Positions 53,039 through 62,140 of a DNA stretch of 64,000 nucleotides are shown here, one piece after another. The stretch spans positions 37,607 through 101,606 of the forward strand of contig NHDZ02000034.1 in NCBI GenBank assembly GCA_002170485.2. The letters run 5' to 3'. Made by a program: the position numbers and the translations under genes. Within the stretch, counting starts at the first letter, position 1, and the number at the start of each line of letters is the position of its first letter. The notes under the pieces were generated by a model. That model saw nothing but the letters and a program-made list of their open reading frames with translations. It was not told the origin of the DNA and searched no databases. The stretch comes from MED660 sp002691025 (lineage in GTDB: Bacteria; Myxococcota_A; UBA9160; UBA4427).

Positions 53039-54373
53039 ATGGGGAATCCGTCCCGTAAAAAAGCAGGACAACGCGAAAGCATCCCAAGCAGGAAAAGACC
53101 TCCAAGAGGTCGGATCAGACAACCTCGCACACATCAGCCCCACGGTCCGGAGAAAAAAGTGCGCATCGCCTATTTCGCAGAGATCTTCCCCTCCACGACG
53201 GAAACATGGGTCCACCATGAGATCGCGGAGTTGGTGAGACTCGGCTGCGACGTGCGAGTGTTCGCCAGTTGGGACTCTCCACCCATCAGAACAGCCGAAG
53301 AGACCACGTTGGCCTCCTTGACCCGGTATCCCGATGCGATGTCGGCCAAGGAGATACTCCGAGGACTCACAGCACTGGCTCGACCGGGCTTTCTCTTGCA
53401 AATGCTCAAGGCACTCTTCTCTGAACCGCCCAAGCCAAGGCAAGCTGCACAGTGGTTGCGGGACTTCTTCAGGCTGGCCAGGACCCTGGGAGCGGTCCGG
53501 GCCTTCAAGCCCCAGGTAACGGTCTGTCACTTTGCAGGAAGTCGTTCCAATCTCGGACTCATGCTCCAGTGGCTCGACCAGACACCCTGTGTCATCAAGA
53601 GTCACGCCCTGGACGTATTCTCCGGATCAGTCCTGTTTTCCACCAAAGTCAATCAAGCAGAACGTTTCTATACCATCTCCCGATACAACGTCGATTTCAT
53701 CGCAAGCCACTACCCCAAGGCAGATCCGAGCCGGATTCGTGTCCACACATGTGGCGTCCCCTTGGAACTACTCCCATTCAGACCCTCACTGGACCTTGAC
53801 CAGAACGAACCGCCTGTCCTGTTGAGCGTAGGTCGCCTTATTCCCATGAAGGGTTTTGATGTACTCATCGCCGCTTCGAAACAGCTCATCGACCGGGGCT
53901 TCGACCACCGCGTGGTGATCATCGGCGAAGGGCCCGAGGAGGCAGCGCTGAAATCCCGGGCCGACGAATACGGAATCCGTGACTACATCGAATTCAAAGG
54001 CTATCGGACTCCAGCCGAAGTCCACTCCTCACTTCATTCAGCCTCGCTCTTCGTCATGCCATCGCTCTGGGATCAGAAGAAGAACACACAGGACGGCATC
54101 CCCGTGGCGCTTATGGAATCCATGGCTTCCGGAACCCTATCCATGGCCAGCCGTCTGAGCGGGATTCCAGAGTTGATCGAAGATGGCGTTTCAGGATTTC
54201 TTTGCGAACCCGGAAATCACGATGAACTGGCAGCGGCCATCCAGAAGGCACTGTCCTTGAGCGAAACAGAACGGGATGCGATTCTCACCTCCGCGAGAGA
54301 AGTCATCGAAAATCACCATGACACAAAGAAGCTCACACAGGACCTGCTGCACGACATGGAGACGCTCGCCTAG
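53039..54373 (+). CDS. Glycosyltransferase family 4 with colanic-acid-type N-terminus
   Basis: A 444-residue GT-B enzyme. VRIAYFAEIFPSTTETWVHHEI resembles the WcaL/AmsK group, which opens with a pattern of the form F-P-x-x-S-E-T-F. The C-terminal domain has LLSVGRLIPMKGFDVLIAAS, HRVVIIGEGPEEAAL, and the donor-binding DGIPVALMESMASGTLSMAS. The start is unclear: ATG at 53039 gives a basic 40-residue extension, whereas GTG at 53159 (GGAG six bases upstream) begins exactly at the first strand of the fold and may be the true start. Confidence 0.92.
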   Translation: MGNPSRKKAGQRESIPSRKRPPRGRIRQPRTHQPHGPEKKVRIAYFAEIFPSTTETWVHHEIAELVRLGCDVRVFASWDSPPIRTAEETTLASLTRYPDAMSAKEILRGLTALARPGFLLQMLKALFSEPPKPRQAAQWLRDFFRLARTLGAVRAFKPQVTVCHFAGSRSNLGLMLQWLDQTPCVIKSHALDVFSGSVLFSTKVNQAERFYTISRYNVDFIASHYPKADPSRIRVHTCGVPLELLPFRPSLDLDQNEPPVLLSVGRLIPMKGFDVLIAASKQLIDRGFDHRVVIIGEGPEEAALKSRADEYGIRDYIEFKGYRTPAEVHSSLHSASLFVMPSLWDQKKNTQDGIPVALMESMASGTLSMASRLSGIPELIEDGVSGFLCEPGNHDELAAAIQKALSLSETERDAILTSAREVIENHHDTKKLTQDLLHDMETLA

Positions 54374-54463
54374 GGCCTGCCCACCACACCTTCACTCGAG
54401 CCTGCTTGCCCCTGACCCGACCCGAATGTAAGATCGCCTCATGCAAGCCGAAAACGGGAAATC

Positions 54464-55219
54464 ATGATCTACATCGTCTTGGGCATGCACAAATCGGGCA
54501 CAACGCTCGTTTCCCAGATCCTCCACCATTCCGGAATCGATATGGGTGGGAACTTCGACGAAAGTGCGGGATACAAGAACAATAAATACGAGTGGAGAGA
54601 ACCCTTCGTCGTGAACCTCGATCTCCTTGGAGCCGACGAAGAGAAATATTTCAGTCTCGACTACTACAAAGCCGTCCAGGAAAAGACTCCAGCCTCTATC
54701 GGAAAGAGGATGCAGGATGTAGCCAAGCAGGGCGCAGCGAAAGAAGGTGACTGGGGGTTCAAGGAACCCCTCACTTGCCTTACCTACAGCGCGTGGGCGG
54801 AAAACCTTCCCCCCCACAAACTGGTGGGCGTCTACCGGAGTCCGAGCCAGGTCTTGAAACACTACAATGCGGATTGGAAGCACCCCTACCTCGGGTTCAG
54901 GGCTCTCCGAGCCTGGTCCAACTACAACCAGTCCATGCTCGCTGCGCTTCGATCCCGGCCAGAGCACTCGATCCTGGTGCGCTACGAAGAACTCATGTCA
55001 GGACACCGCGAATTCGAAAGACTTCAATCCTTCTGCGGGCGAAGCCTCACGGACCGCCGGCAGTCTTCCGAATACCACGGAAGACGAGAGAGTCCGCTGA
55101 CGACTCCTCTGGACATCGCGATGACAGCCGGAAGCACTCCCCGACCGTACAGGACCCTCAAGGAGCTGGACGAATTCCGCGCGTCCCAAATGGTTCCAGA
55201 TCACTCCGAAACAGAGTAA
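54464..55219 (+). CDS. Sulfotransferase family protein
   Basis: A 251-residue cytosolic protein with the PAPS-binding features of sulfotransferases: 5'-phosphosulfate loop in IVLGMHKSGTTLVSQIL (residues 7-14) and the 3'-phosphate-binding segment LVGVYRSPSQVLKHY. Late in the protein, SILVRYEELMSG is also typical. Probable role: sulfation of the exopolysaccharide or its precursors, the usual meaning of such genes in EPS loci (inference). It is last on the plus arm and its 3' end overlaps the convergent epimerase gene by 19 bp. Confidence 0.88.
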   Translation: MIYIVLGMHKSGTTLVSQILHHSGIDMGGNFDESAGYKNNKYEWREPFVVNLDLLGADEEKYFSLDYYKAVQEKTPASIGKRMQDVAKQGAAKEGDWGFKEPLTCLTYSAWAENLPPHKLVGVYRSPSQVLKHYNADWKHPYLGFRALRAWSNYNQSMLAALRSRPEHSILVRYEELMSGHREFERLQSFCGRSLTDRRQSSEYHGRRESPLTTPLDIAMTAGSTPRPYRTLKELDEFRASQMVPDHSETE

Positions 55220-56214
55220 TAGTCCTTGTACCACTCAATAAAGCGGGAGAGCCCCTCTTCGAGCGAGACTCGAGGGCTGTAGCCCGCCACCTCTGAGAGC
55301 GAATCGATGTCGGCGTACGTGGCCAGCACATCTCCCGGCTGTCGCGGAAGCAGGTTGACCACGGCCTTTCGTCCCAGGCATTCTTCCATGATCTCGATAT
55401 AACGCATGAGTTCAACGGGCCGATGACTCCCGATATTGTGCACGCGATACGGGTCCGCGCTGGACCCCGGGTTCGGGGAATCCCCACTCCAGGCCGGATC
55501 GGGCGCAGCCGGGCGATCCAGAACAGCCACGACTCCATCCACGATATCGTCGATATAGGTGAAGTCACGCTGGTGACGTCCGTGATTGAAGACATCGATC
55601 GGTTGACCCGACAGGATGTTCCGCACGAAGATGAAAGGCGACATGTCCGGTCGGCCCCAAGGCCCATAAACGGTGAAGAATCGCAATCCTGTGGTTGGAA
55701 TGTTGTAGAGATGGCTATAGGAATGAGCCATCAATTCGTTCGACTTCTTCGTGGCCGCATAAAGGCTGACCGGGTGATCGACATTGTCCGATACAGAAAA
55801 CGGCATATTCGTATTCGCACCGTAGACAGAACTGCTTGAGGCATACACGAGGTGCTCAACGTCTGAATGCCGACAGCATTCCAGTAGCCGGAAGAACCCC
55901 ACGATATTCGAATTGATATAGGCCTCGGGGTTCTTCAGCGAATACCGGACACCCGCCTGGGAGGCGAGGTGGATCACCCGCTCCGGCCGACTGGAGTCAA
56001 AACAGGCGCGCAGAGCCCCCTCCTCCTCGAGATCGACCCGATGATCGGAATAACCTGCGTGGGGCAGAAGTCTGGCCAGACGCGCCTGCTTGAGTTCCAC
56101 ATCGTAGTAGTCATTGAGGTTATCCAGCCCGATCACCTCATCCCCTCGAGCAAGGAGTCGCTCCGCGACGGCCGCACCGATGAAGCCCGCTGTCCCCGTT
56201 ACCAACACCCTCAT
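55201..56214 (-). CDS. NAD-dependent epimerase, probable UDP-glucuronate 4-epimerase
   Basis: A 337-residue extended SDR: VLVTGTAGFIGAAVAERLL, LDNLNDYYDVELKQARLARL (diagnostic of the GAE/LspL/CapI group), YASSSSVYG, YAATKKSNELMAHSYSHLY (catalytic Tyr and Lys), and GRHQRDFTYIDDIVDGVV. The group converts UDP-glucuronate to UDP-galacturonate, using the product of Ugd encoded in the minus arm. The ATG at 56214 begins the Rossmann fold; the frame is open further upstream without family sequence. Confidence 0.92.
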   Translation of the reverse strand: MRVLVTGTAGFIGAAVAERLLARGDEVIGLDNLNDYYDVELKQARLARLLPHAGYSDHRVDLEEEGALRACFDSSRPERVIHLASQAGVRYSLKNPEAYINSNIVGFFRLLECCRHSDVEHLVYASSSSVYGANTNMPFSVSDNVDHPVSLYAATKKSNELMAHSYSHLYNIPTTGLRFFTVYGPWGRPDMSPFIFVRNILSGQPIDVFNHGRHQRDFTYIDDIVDGVVAVLDRPAAPDPAWSGDSPNPGSSADPYRVHNIGSHRPVELMRYIEIMEECLGRKAVVNLLPRQPGDVLATYADIDSLSEVAGYSPRVSLEEGLSRFIEWYKDYYSVSE

Positions 56215-56325
56215 GGAATCAGAATTCCCTCCAGGCCTGCGGCCTTGAACACGCAGATGATTCCACAGGCCGAAGAAAAGCGAAACGGGGCACTCCTTGA
56301 TCGCAGACATCCGCCCAAGGCCAAC

Positions 56326-57480
56326 TCAGCTTCCTTCGCCCAGAACGTCCCTGAACAGGGCAGCCAGCTTTTCCGCATTCACGGCCCAACTCAGTCCAGA
56401 CACACGCTCCCTTGCCAGGGCCTGTCGCTCCATCAAGGCCTCACCGGAATCCATCGCCTTCTCCATGGCTCTGGACAGTGCCTCGGAATCATGCGGGTCC
56501 GCATAAAGCGCAGCCTCTCCCGCAATTTCCCTGAATACCGGGATATCCGCAGCCACCACAGGCAAACCACTGGCCATGGCCTCCACAAGAGGATGGCCGA
56601 AGGTTTCCAGATACGACGGAAAGACGAAGAGATCCGCGTTCGCGTAATATTCCGCAATCGCAGCGTAGGGAACCGCTCCAAGAATATGGACACGAGACGC
56701 ATGCCGACCCGTCTTCTCAACAGCCGACTCCATTTCGCTGAGATACCACGGATCCTGGACATCTCCTACGATGGTCAAATCGGGCACGGTGGACTCCCCT
56801 GCCCTTTCCACCCAGAGATGCCAGGCCTCGATAAGTCGAACAAAGTTCTTGTAACGATAGACAGAACTCACTGACAGGACGCCGACCCTGGGCGAAGAGT
56901 CTCCGGCCGAGGCACCAGCAAAATCCTTGGCATCAATGCCGTGATGGATCACGACCCTCTTCTCCCTCGAAAGAGAAACCCGGTCTCCGATCCAGTTCGC
57001 AGAGTCCTGACTCACGAAGAGGATACGCGCACAACGCCTGGCTGATCCATACGCCAGTCTTCGCAGAAACCCCAACCGCAAGGTCTGCTTGACTCCCCAC
57101 CCCTGCCTCAGGTTGGTGAATACATTCGGATTCCTGAAAGAGGCAATCATCGGGCAAGGAGCCGAGGGCGGCGTGTACTCGGCTACGGAAAAATACACAT
57201 CGGCCTTCCAGTCTCTCGCCACTCCCGCAGCGCGGAAGAGAAGAAAGAAATAACGCGTAAACATGCCCCCCTCAGAAACAGGATGAAGGTGGACATTGGG
57301 AAGGTCATCGAAGGACTCAGACCAGAGTGAAGGGGAAGCCAGGACCTTGAAATCCAGATCTGGAGCAATCCGGCTGATTTCAGGCAGGAGGTTCATGAGG
57401 TGGGTATAGCCCCCTCCGCCGCGCACCATGGACGCATCAATGAGCACACGCCCCTGGATTCCCTCACCGGCCACACTCAA
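56326..57480 (-). CDS. Glycosyltransferase family 4
   Basis: A 384-residue GT-B enzyme: VLIDASMVRGGGGYTHLMNLL, VFTNLRQGWGVKQTLRL, ILFVSQDSANWI, VVIHHGID, VLSVSSVYRYKNFVRLIEAW, and VFPSYLETFGHPLVEAMASGLPVVAADIPVF with the E-x7-E motif. The apparent start is TTG at 57480 (GAGGTCGGGATA before it), with a GTG two codons later as alternative. Probably a late transferase for the EPS repeat; it could share a transcript with the epimerase gene downstream. Confidence 0.92.
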   Translation of the reverse strand: MSVAGEGIQGRVLIDASMVRGGGGYTHLMNLLPEISRIAPDLDFKVLASPSLWSESFDDLPNVHLHPVSEGGMFTRYFFLLFRAAGVARDWKADVYFSVAEYTPPSAPCPMIASFRNPNVFTNLRQGWGVKQTLRLGFLRRLAYGSARRCARILFVSQDSANWIGDRVSLSREKRVVIHHGIDAKDFAGASAGDSSPRVGVLSVSSVYRYKNFVRLIEAWHLWVERAGESTVPDLTIVGDVQDPWYLSEMESAVEKTGRHASRVHILGAVPYAAIAEYYANADLFVFPSYLETFGHPLVEAMASGLPVVAADIPVFREIAGEAALYADPHDSEALSRAMEKAMDSGEALMERQALARERVSGLSWAVNAEKLAALFRDVLGEGS

Positions 57481-57637
57481 TATCCCGACCTCATCCGAAA
57501 AGAGTAACAGCTGAGCCCGATCACGGACACAAAGTCAAACCCACCGACCAGATTCGACATTCCGTCGACCGCAAAAAACGGAGTCGGTCATCAAATCGAT
57601 ACGGCAGCGATCACATCGGAGTGAGCGAGGTGCTCCT

Positions 57638-59044
57638 CTATCCCGCCACACCGAGATTACACTCCCGGATCTTGTGAAGAAGGGTCTTGTAGCTGATTCC
57701 GAGCATTCGAGCTGCCTCCTTGCGATTCCAACCCGCTCGATCCAGAACCACTCCAATGGCCTCCTTTTCAACCTCCAGAGAAGCTCGCCGACTGACCTCC
57801 CGAAGCGGGAGGTCCCCTGCACTCTCGGCCACTTCTTCAAGAAGTAGGTGAAAATTGCTTCGACCTCGCGAATAGGATGATCTCGAGCCATCGAGCTCAG
57901 ACAGGACCGAATCTTCACTTTCGAGCACAATCACTCTCTTGATCATGTTCTCGAGTTCCCGGACATTCCCCGGGAAGGCATACGAATCCAACAACGCCAT
58001 CAAACGGTCTGAAAGAGTCGATATAGGGCGGTCGTACTGAGCCCCGTAGCGAGCCACGAAGTGATCAATCAGCCTCGGAATCATCTCCCGTTGATCGCGA
58101 AGAGGGGGGATGGAGATACTGACGACATTCAGCCTGAAATAGAGATCCTCGCGAAAGCTCTTCTGCGAAACCATTTCCGGCAGGTTTCGATGCGTTGCAC
58201 AGACAACCCTGACATCGACAGAAATCTCCCTGTTCCCTCCCAGTCGGCTGAAGGAACTGTCTTGCAGAACCTGCAACAGTTTCGCCTGAAGAGAGGGGCT
58301 CATCTCTCCGATCTCATCAAGAAAAATCGTGCCTCCATCAGCGACCTCGAACTTCCCGATCTTACGGGCATTGGCTCCTGTGAATGCACCCTTTTCGTAG
58401 CCAAAGAGTTCACTCTCAAGCAGGTCTTCAGGCAGCGCGGCGCAGTTCACCTTCACGAAAGTGCTCGACGATCGGTTTGAGTGTTCGTGAATGGCACGGG
58501 CCACCACCTCTTTACCAACTCCACTCTCACCCTGTATCAGTACGGTGACATCGGTATCCGAAATCTGCTTGATTACCCGAAGGATTTCTCCCATGGACGC
58601 CCCCTCCCAGATGCGTTCATCCGAGCGAACTCCAGAAGAGGAAATCGACTCAGGGACACGCACCAGGGGAAGCAGGCTTGAAACCGTCCCATGAAGCTCA
58701 GTCTCTTCAAAGGGTTTGTTTATGAAATCAGCCGCTCCACACCGCATCGCTTCCACGATGGTGCTCGCTCGACTGACCACGGAGAGCATGACCACCGGGA
58801 GCATCTCATCGAGCTTCCGGATCCGTTCCAGCGTCTCGACGCCCCCCATTCCCGGGAGCATCAGATCCAGCAAGACCAGTCCAGGCGTACCTCCCTCCTC
58901 GATGAAGGACAACGCCGTCTCACCCGAGGAGACCAACTCAACCTGGTACCCCCAACTGCGCAAGAGAGTCGAGAGATAGGCACGAATCCCCTCCGAATCA
59001 TCCACAATCAGAACAGGACCCCGGGCAACTTCTCTTTCGGCCAT
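57638..59044 (-). CDS. Second sigma-54-dependent response regulator
   Basis: A 468-residue NtrC-type activator: receiver with Asp15/Asp16, phospho-Asp60 (LVLLDLMLPG) and the INKPFE lysine; AAA+ domain with GESGVGKE (Walker A), GAFTGA and GTIFLDEIGEM; Fis-type HTH in WNRKEAARMLGISYKTLLHK. It closely resembles the regulator at 40.8-42.3 kb in architecture and motifs, suggesting an ancient duplication. ATG at 59044, preceded by AAAGGGAATC. It lies 58 bp downstream of a soluble histidine kinase gene on the same strand, so the two likely form a two-component pair. Confidence 0.93.
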   Translation of the reverse strand: MAEREVARGPVLIVDDSEGIRAYLSTLLRSWGYQVELVSSGETALSFIEEGGTPGLVLLDLMLPGMGGVETLERIRKLDEMLPVVMLSVVSRASTIVEAMRCGAADFINKPFEETELHGTVSSLLPLVRVPESISSSGVRSDERIWEGASMGEILRVIKQISDTDVTVLIQGESGVGKEVVARAIHEHSNRSSSTFVKVNCAALPEDLLESELFGYEKGAFTGANARKIGKFEVADGGTIFLDEIGEMSPSLQAKLLQVLQDSSFSRLGGNREISVDVRVVCATHRNLPEMVSQKSFREDLYFRLNVVSISIPPLRDQREMIPRLIDHFVARYGAQYDRPISTLSDRLMALLDSYAFPGNVRELENMIKRVIVLESEDSVLSELDGSRSSYSRGRSNFHLLLEEVAESAGDLPLREVSRRASLEVEKEAIGVVLDRAGWNRKEAARMLGISYKTLLHKIRECNLGVAG

Positions 59045-59102
59045 CAATGATTCCCTTTCGCTCGAAAAATCCGACAAGAGACCACGTCAGATCCTTGAAG
59101 AC

Positions 59103-59930
59103 TCATGACTCCACTGAACTCCATGAGGCCGGAAGTGTGAATACAAAACAGCTTCCGGATTCAGTCTTTTCAGAAATGTATATTGAACCCCCATGGGCTT
59201 CTACGATTCGTCGGCAAAGAGCCAGACCAAGCCCCCGACCTTTCGCAGCCCGTGGAGATGAACCGCGTTCAAAAGCCTGGAAGATCTTCTCACGATCTGA
59301 GTCGGAAACCCCCGGACCTTCATCGATCACCCGGCACTCCACAAAAGGCCCGGATCCGGGATCACTCGGAACGCATTCGATACGAATCAAGCCGCCCACC
59401 TCCGTCACAGCCATGGCATTGGTCAGGAGATTCGTAAAGACATGGGCGATCCGCGTCTCATCCAGGTGCACACGAGCTCCACTGAGTTCTGTATGGATCT
59501 CCAGCTCGATTCCGTTCTGGGTGAAGAGTGGTCCCAGGATCCCATGAGCCTTTTCAATCGCGGAAGACAAGTCGCCCGGCGTAAGATCCAGAGCCGCCTC
59601 GATGGATCCCGCATGGCAGACATCGACGAGATCCGTCATGAATTGATCCAACCGGGAGCAGTATTCCTCGGCTGTCCGGGTCCACTCATGCTGAGTCGGA
59701 CTCAATGCCCCTCCCTCTCCCGAAAGCAGAAGGCGAAGATTCCCTAGAGCCACAGCCACCGGCGTACGCAACTCGTGGCTCAAGATGGAAAGCAATTCAT
59801 CGCGCTCCGAGGAAGCCAGGGGGGTCTGTGGGTTCAAGGCCGCCCCGCTGCAGACACACGAACACCTCCCACTCGACCGAGAATCGACGGACTCCGACTT
59901 GAGCTGCGTAGGCGCTGTGGATGTTGCCAT
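59103..59930 (-). CDS. Soluble histidine kinase with a CxCxC N-terminus
   Basis: A 275-residue kinase with no transmembrane segment and no recognisable PAS or GAF input domain. The N-terminal 45 residues carry Cys23, Cys25 and Cys27 (RCSCVCSG), then the dimerisation/phospho-acceptor helix with His52 (SHELRTP) and an HATPase domain (N box HVFTNLLTNAMAV, G1 DEGPGVSD, G2 GRGLGLALC, then EAHGGSI). The cysteines could bind metal or sense redox state, or receive a modification; that is inference. GAGGTCTC precedes the ATG. Partner: the downstream NtrC-type regulator. Confidence 0.88.
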   Translation of the reverse strand: MATSTAPTQLKSESVDSRSSGRCSCVCSGAALNPQTPLASSERDELLSILSHELRTPVAVALGNLRLLLSGEGGALSPTQHEWTRTAEEYCSRLDQFMTDLVDVCHAGSIEAALDLTPGDLSSAIEKAHGILGPLFTQNGIELEIHTELSGARVHLDETRIAHVFTNLLTNAMAVTEVGGLIRIECVPSDPGSGPFVECRVIDEGPGVSDSDREKIFQAFERGSSPRAAKGRGLGLALCRRIVEAHGGSIYISEKTESGSCFVFTLPASWSSVES

Positions 59931-60062
59931 GAGACCTCACTGAACTCCGAAGAGCGATGATCGTGGTATCGTTCCAAGGCTCCCCGGAGAGGGGGACCTC
60001 CACTACTCATCGCCCCATCTGAGCAGTGGCTTTAACAGGGATTTGACTGTAAAGACGCAGAT

Positions 60063-62111
60063 TTGGCAGATTCTGAAAACAAAAAAGCCCAAGATCGAAT
60101 CGCCGGCCTGATCAGCGAGATCACGCGGCACAACGCCCTCTACTACCGGGAAGACCGCCCTCAAATTACGGACGCGGAATACGATGCTCTCCTGCGTCAA
60201 CTGCGCGACATCGAGACCGAATACCCTGAACTCCTGAGGCCAGATTCCCCCACACAAAAAGTGGGCGCTCCCATTGCTGGAACAGGCTTCGAGACCGCGC
60301 CCCACCGGTCTCCGATGCTTTCCCTGGACAACGCCATGGACGAGGCTGAAATGCGCGCCTTCGATCAGCGACTCCGGCGCCTGCTCGCAGCGGACGACTC
60401 CCGGCTCAGCTTCGTCGCGGAGCCCAAACTCGACGGTTCTGGCGTCGAACTCATCTACAAGAAGGGACGGTTCGATCAGGGCTTGACCCGTGGAGACGGT
60501 CAAACAGGTGAAGACGTGACCGTCAATCTGCAGAACGTACCCTCCATTCCGGCCCGACTGACCGACGCCAAAGGAGCGCCCATTCCCGATGTCGCTTCCG
60601 TCCGTGGCGAGGTCGTTCTGCCTTTGGCGGCCTTTCGAAGACTCAACAAGGATCGTGCCGCACGAGAGGAAGAACCCTTCGCGAATCCGCGAAATGCGGC
60701 GGCTGGCTCATTACGCCAGATTCACGACATCGACTACGACCGACTGGGCAGTCTTGAATTTCGCGCCTATGCGATCGCCGAAGGTCAGCCCGAGAGCGCC
60801 TCCACACAATGGAAGATCCTTCAAACCCTCAAGGCATGGGGCTTCATCGTCTCACCCGAATCGACTCGCTGTAAAAGCGTCGATCACGCGATCGAATTCC
60901 ATCATGATCTTGAAACCCGAAGAAGCTCGCTACCCGTCGAGATCGATGGCAGCGTCATCAAAGTGGACCCCATCGCCCTCCAGGAGGAACTGGGCAATGT
61001 CGCCCGATCCCCTCGGTGGGCCATCGCCTACAAATTCCCGCCCGAGCAAGCTCGCAGCGTCGTCGTGGGCATCGAAGCCCAGGTAGGGCGGACTGGCGCC
61101 TTGACACCTGTGGCCAAGCTCGAACCCGTCCAGGTGGGCGGCGTCACCGTCTCGAATACCTCCCTTCACAACCAGGATGAAATCGATCGAAAAGACATCC
61201 GTGAGGGCGATGCTGTCATCATTCAAAGAGCCGGCGATGTCATCCCCCAACTCGTGCGCGTACTTCTTGAAGACAGGGAACTCGAAATCAATCGCGATCG
61301 GGTCTACGAACGCTACACCCTTCCCACCCAATGCCCCGTCTGCGATGCACTGACGGTTCGCCTTGAAGCCGAGGCGGTGACTCGTTGCCCCAACATCGAC
61401 TGCCCGGCTCAACTCAAGAACAATTTGCGACATATGGCCAGCCGGGGAGCGCTCGATGTGGACGGTCTCGGCGAAAAGTTGATCGATCAACTCGTCGAGG
61501 CAGGACTCGTCCATAGACTCTCTGACATCTTCGCTCTCCACAAAGAAGAGCTTCAGGGTCTGGAGAGAATGGGTGAGAAGTCGGCCACCAATCTCATCGC
61601 GAGCCTGGAACGCGCTCGCAGTACGACTCTACCGAGGCTCTTGATTGCATTGGGAATACGCCACGTGGGAGAAACCGTCGCCGAACTCCTGGCCGATCAC
61701 TTCGGCGATATCGGTCCGCTCATGCAGGCTACATCAAGCGAAATCGAAGCCACCGACGGCATCGGCCCCACCATCGCTGAAAGCGTCGCTCGCTTTTTTG
61801 CAGACTCCGCCAATCAGTCGGAGATCAAGAAACTGATGGAACTCGGCCTCAACTGGCCCCTGCCTGAACCGACCGATTCAAAGGAGGAAGGCCGACTCAG
61901 TGGCCTCACCTTCGTGTTGACCGGGACGCTGAGTGCACCACGAGGCGAATTCAAGAAGAAGATCGAAGAGGCCGGAGGTAAAGTCACTGGCACGGTTTCA
62001 AAGAAGACCGATTACCTCTTGGCCGGAGAGAATGCGGGGAGCAAGCTGAAGAAGGCGACGGATCTCGCCATCAACATCCTGGACGAAGACGGCCTTGAGA
62101 AACTCCTCTGA
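60063..62111 (+). CDS. ligA: NAD-dependent DNA ligase
   Basis: A 682-residue LigA. Domain Ia (HNALYYREDRPQITDAEYDAL), adenylation lysine Lys122 in AEPKLDGSG, nucleotide motifs VRGEVVLP, NPRNAAAGSLRQ and GSVIKVD, then the OB fold (VGRTGALTPVAKLEPV), a four-cysteine zinc finger (CPVC ... CPNIDCPAQ), helix-hairpin-helix repeats, and a C-terminal BRCT domain (SGLTFVLTGTLSAPRGEF to the end). Length and order are standard. The start appears to be TTG at 60063; no ATG fits the conserved N-terminus. Seals nicks in replication and repair. Confidence 0.98.
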   Translation: MADSENKKAQDRIAGLISEITRHNALYYREDRPQITDAEYDALLRQLRDIETEYPELLRPDSPTQKVGAPIAGTGFETAPHRSPMLSLDNAMDEAEMRAFDQRLRRLLAADDSRLSFVAEPKLDGSGVELIYKKGRFDQGLTRGDGQTGEDVTVNLQNVPSIPARLTDAKGAPIPDVASVRGEVVLPLAAFRRLNKDRAAREEEPFANPRNAAAGSLRQIHDIDYDRLGSLEFRAYAIAEGQPESASTQWKILQTLKAWGFIVSPESTRCKSVDHAIEFHHDLETRRSSLPVEIDGSVIKVDPIALQEELGNVARSPRWAIAYKFPPEQARSVVVGIEAQVGRTGALTPVAKLEPVQVGGVTVSNTSLHNQDEIDRKDIREGDAVIIQRAGDVIPQLVRVLLEDRELEINRDRVYERYTLPTQCPVCDALTVRLEAEAVTRCPNIDCPAQLKNNLRHMASRGALDVDGLGEKLIDQLVEAGLVHRLSDIFALHKEELQGLERMGEKSATNLIASLERARSTTLPRLLIALGIRHVGETVAELLADHFGDIGPLMQATSSEIEATDGIGPTIAESVARFFADSANQSEIKKLMELGLNWPLPEPTDSKEEGRLSGLTFVLTGTLSAPRGEFKKKIEEAGGKVTGTVSKKTDYLLAGENAGSKLKKATDLAINILDEDGLEKLL

Positions 62112-62140
62112 AGCCACGACCTGAAAGAGCCCGAAGCCAC

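Noticed and set aside
26877..57480. PEP-CTERM sorting tails on proteins of the locus
   Set aside because: No C-terminus in the window shows a Pro-Glu-Pro motif followed by a hydrophobic helix and a basic end.
57560..57605. Rho-independent terminator after the second NtrC-type regulator
   Set aside because: GACCG/CGGTC arms exist but the T run is in the loop rather than after the stem.
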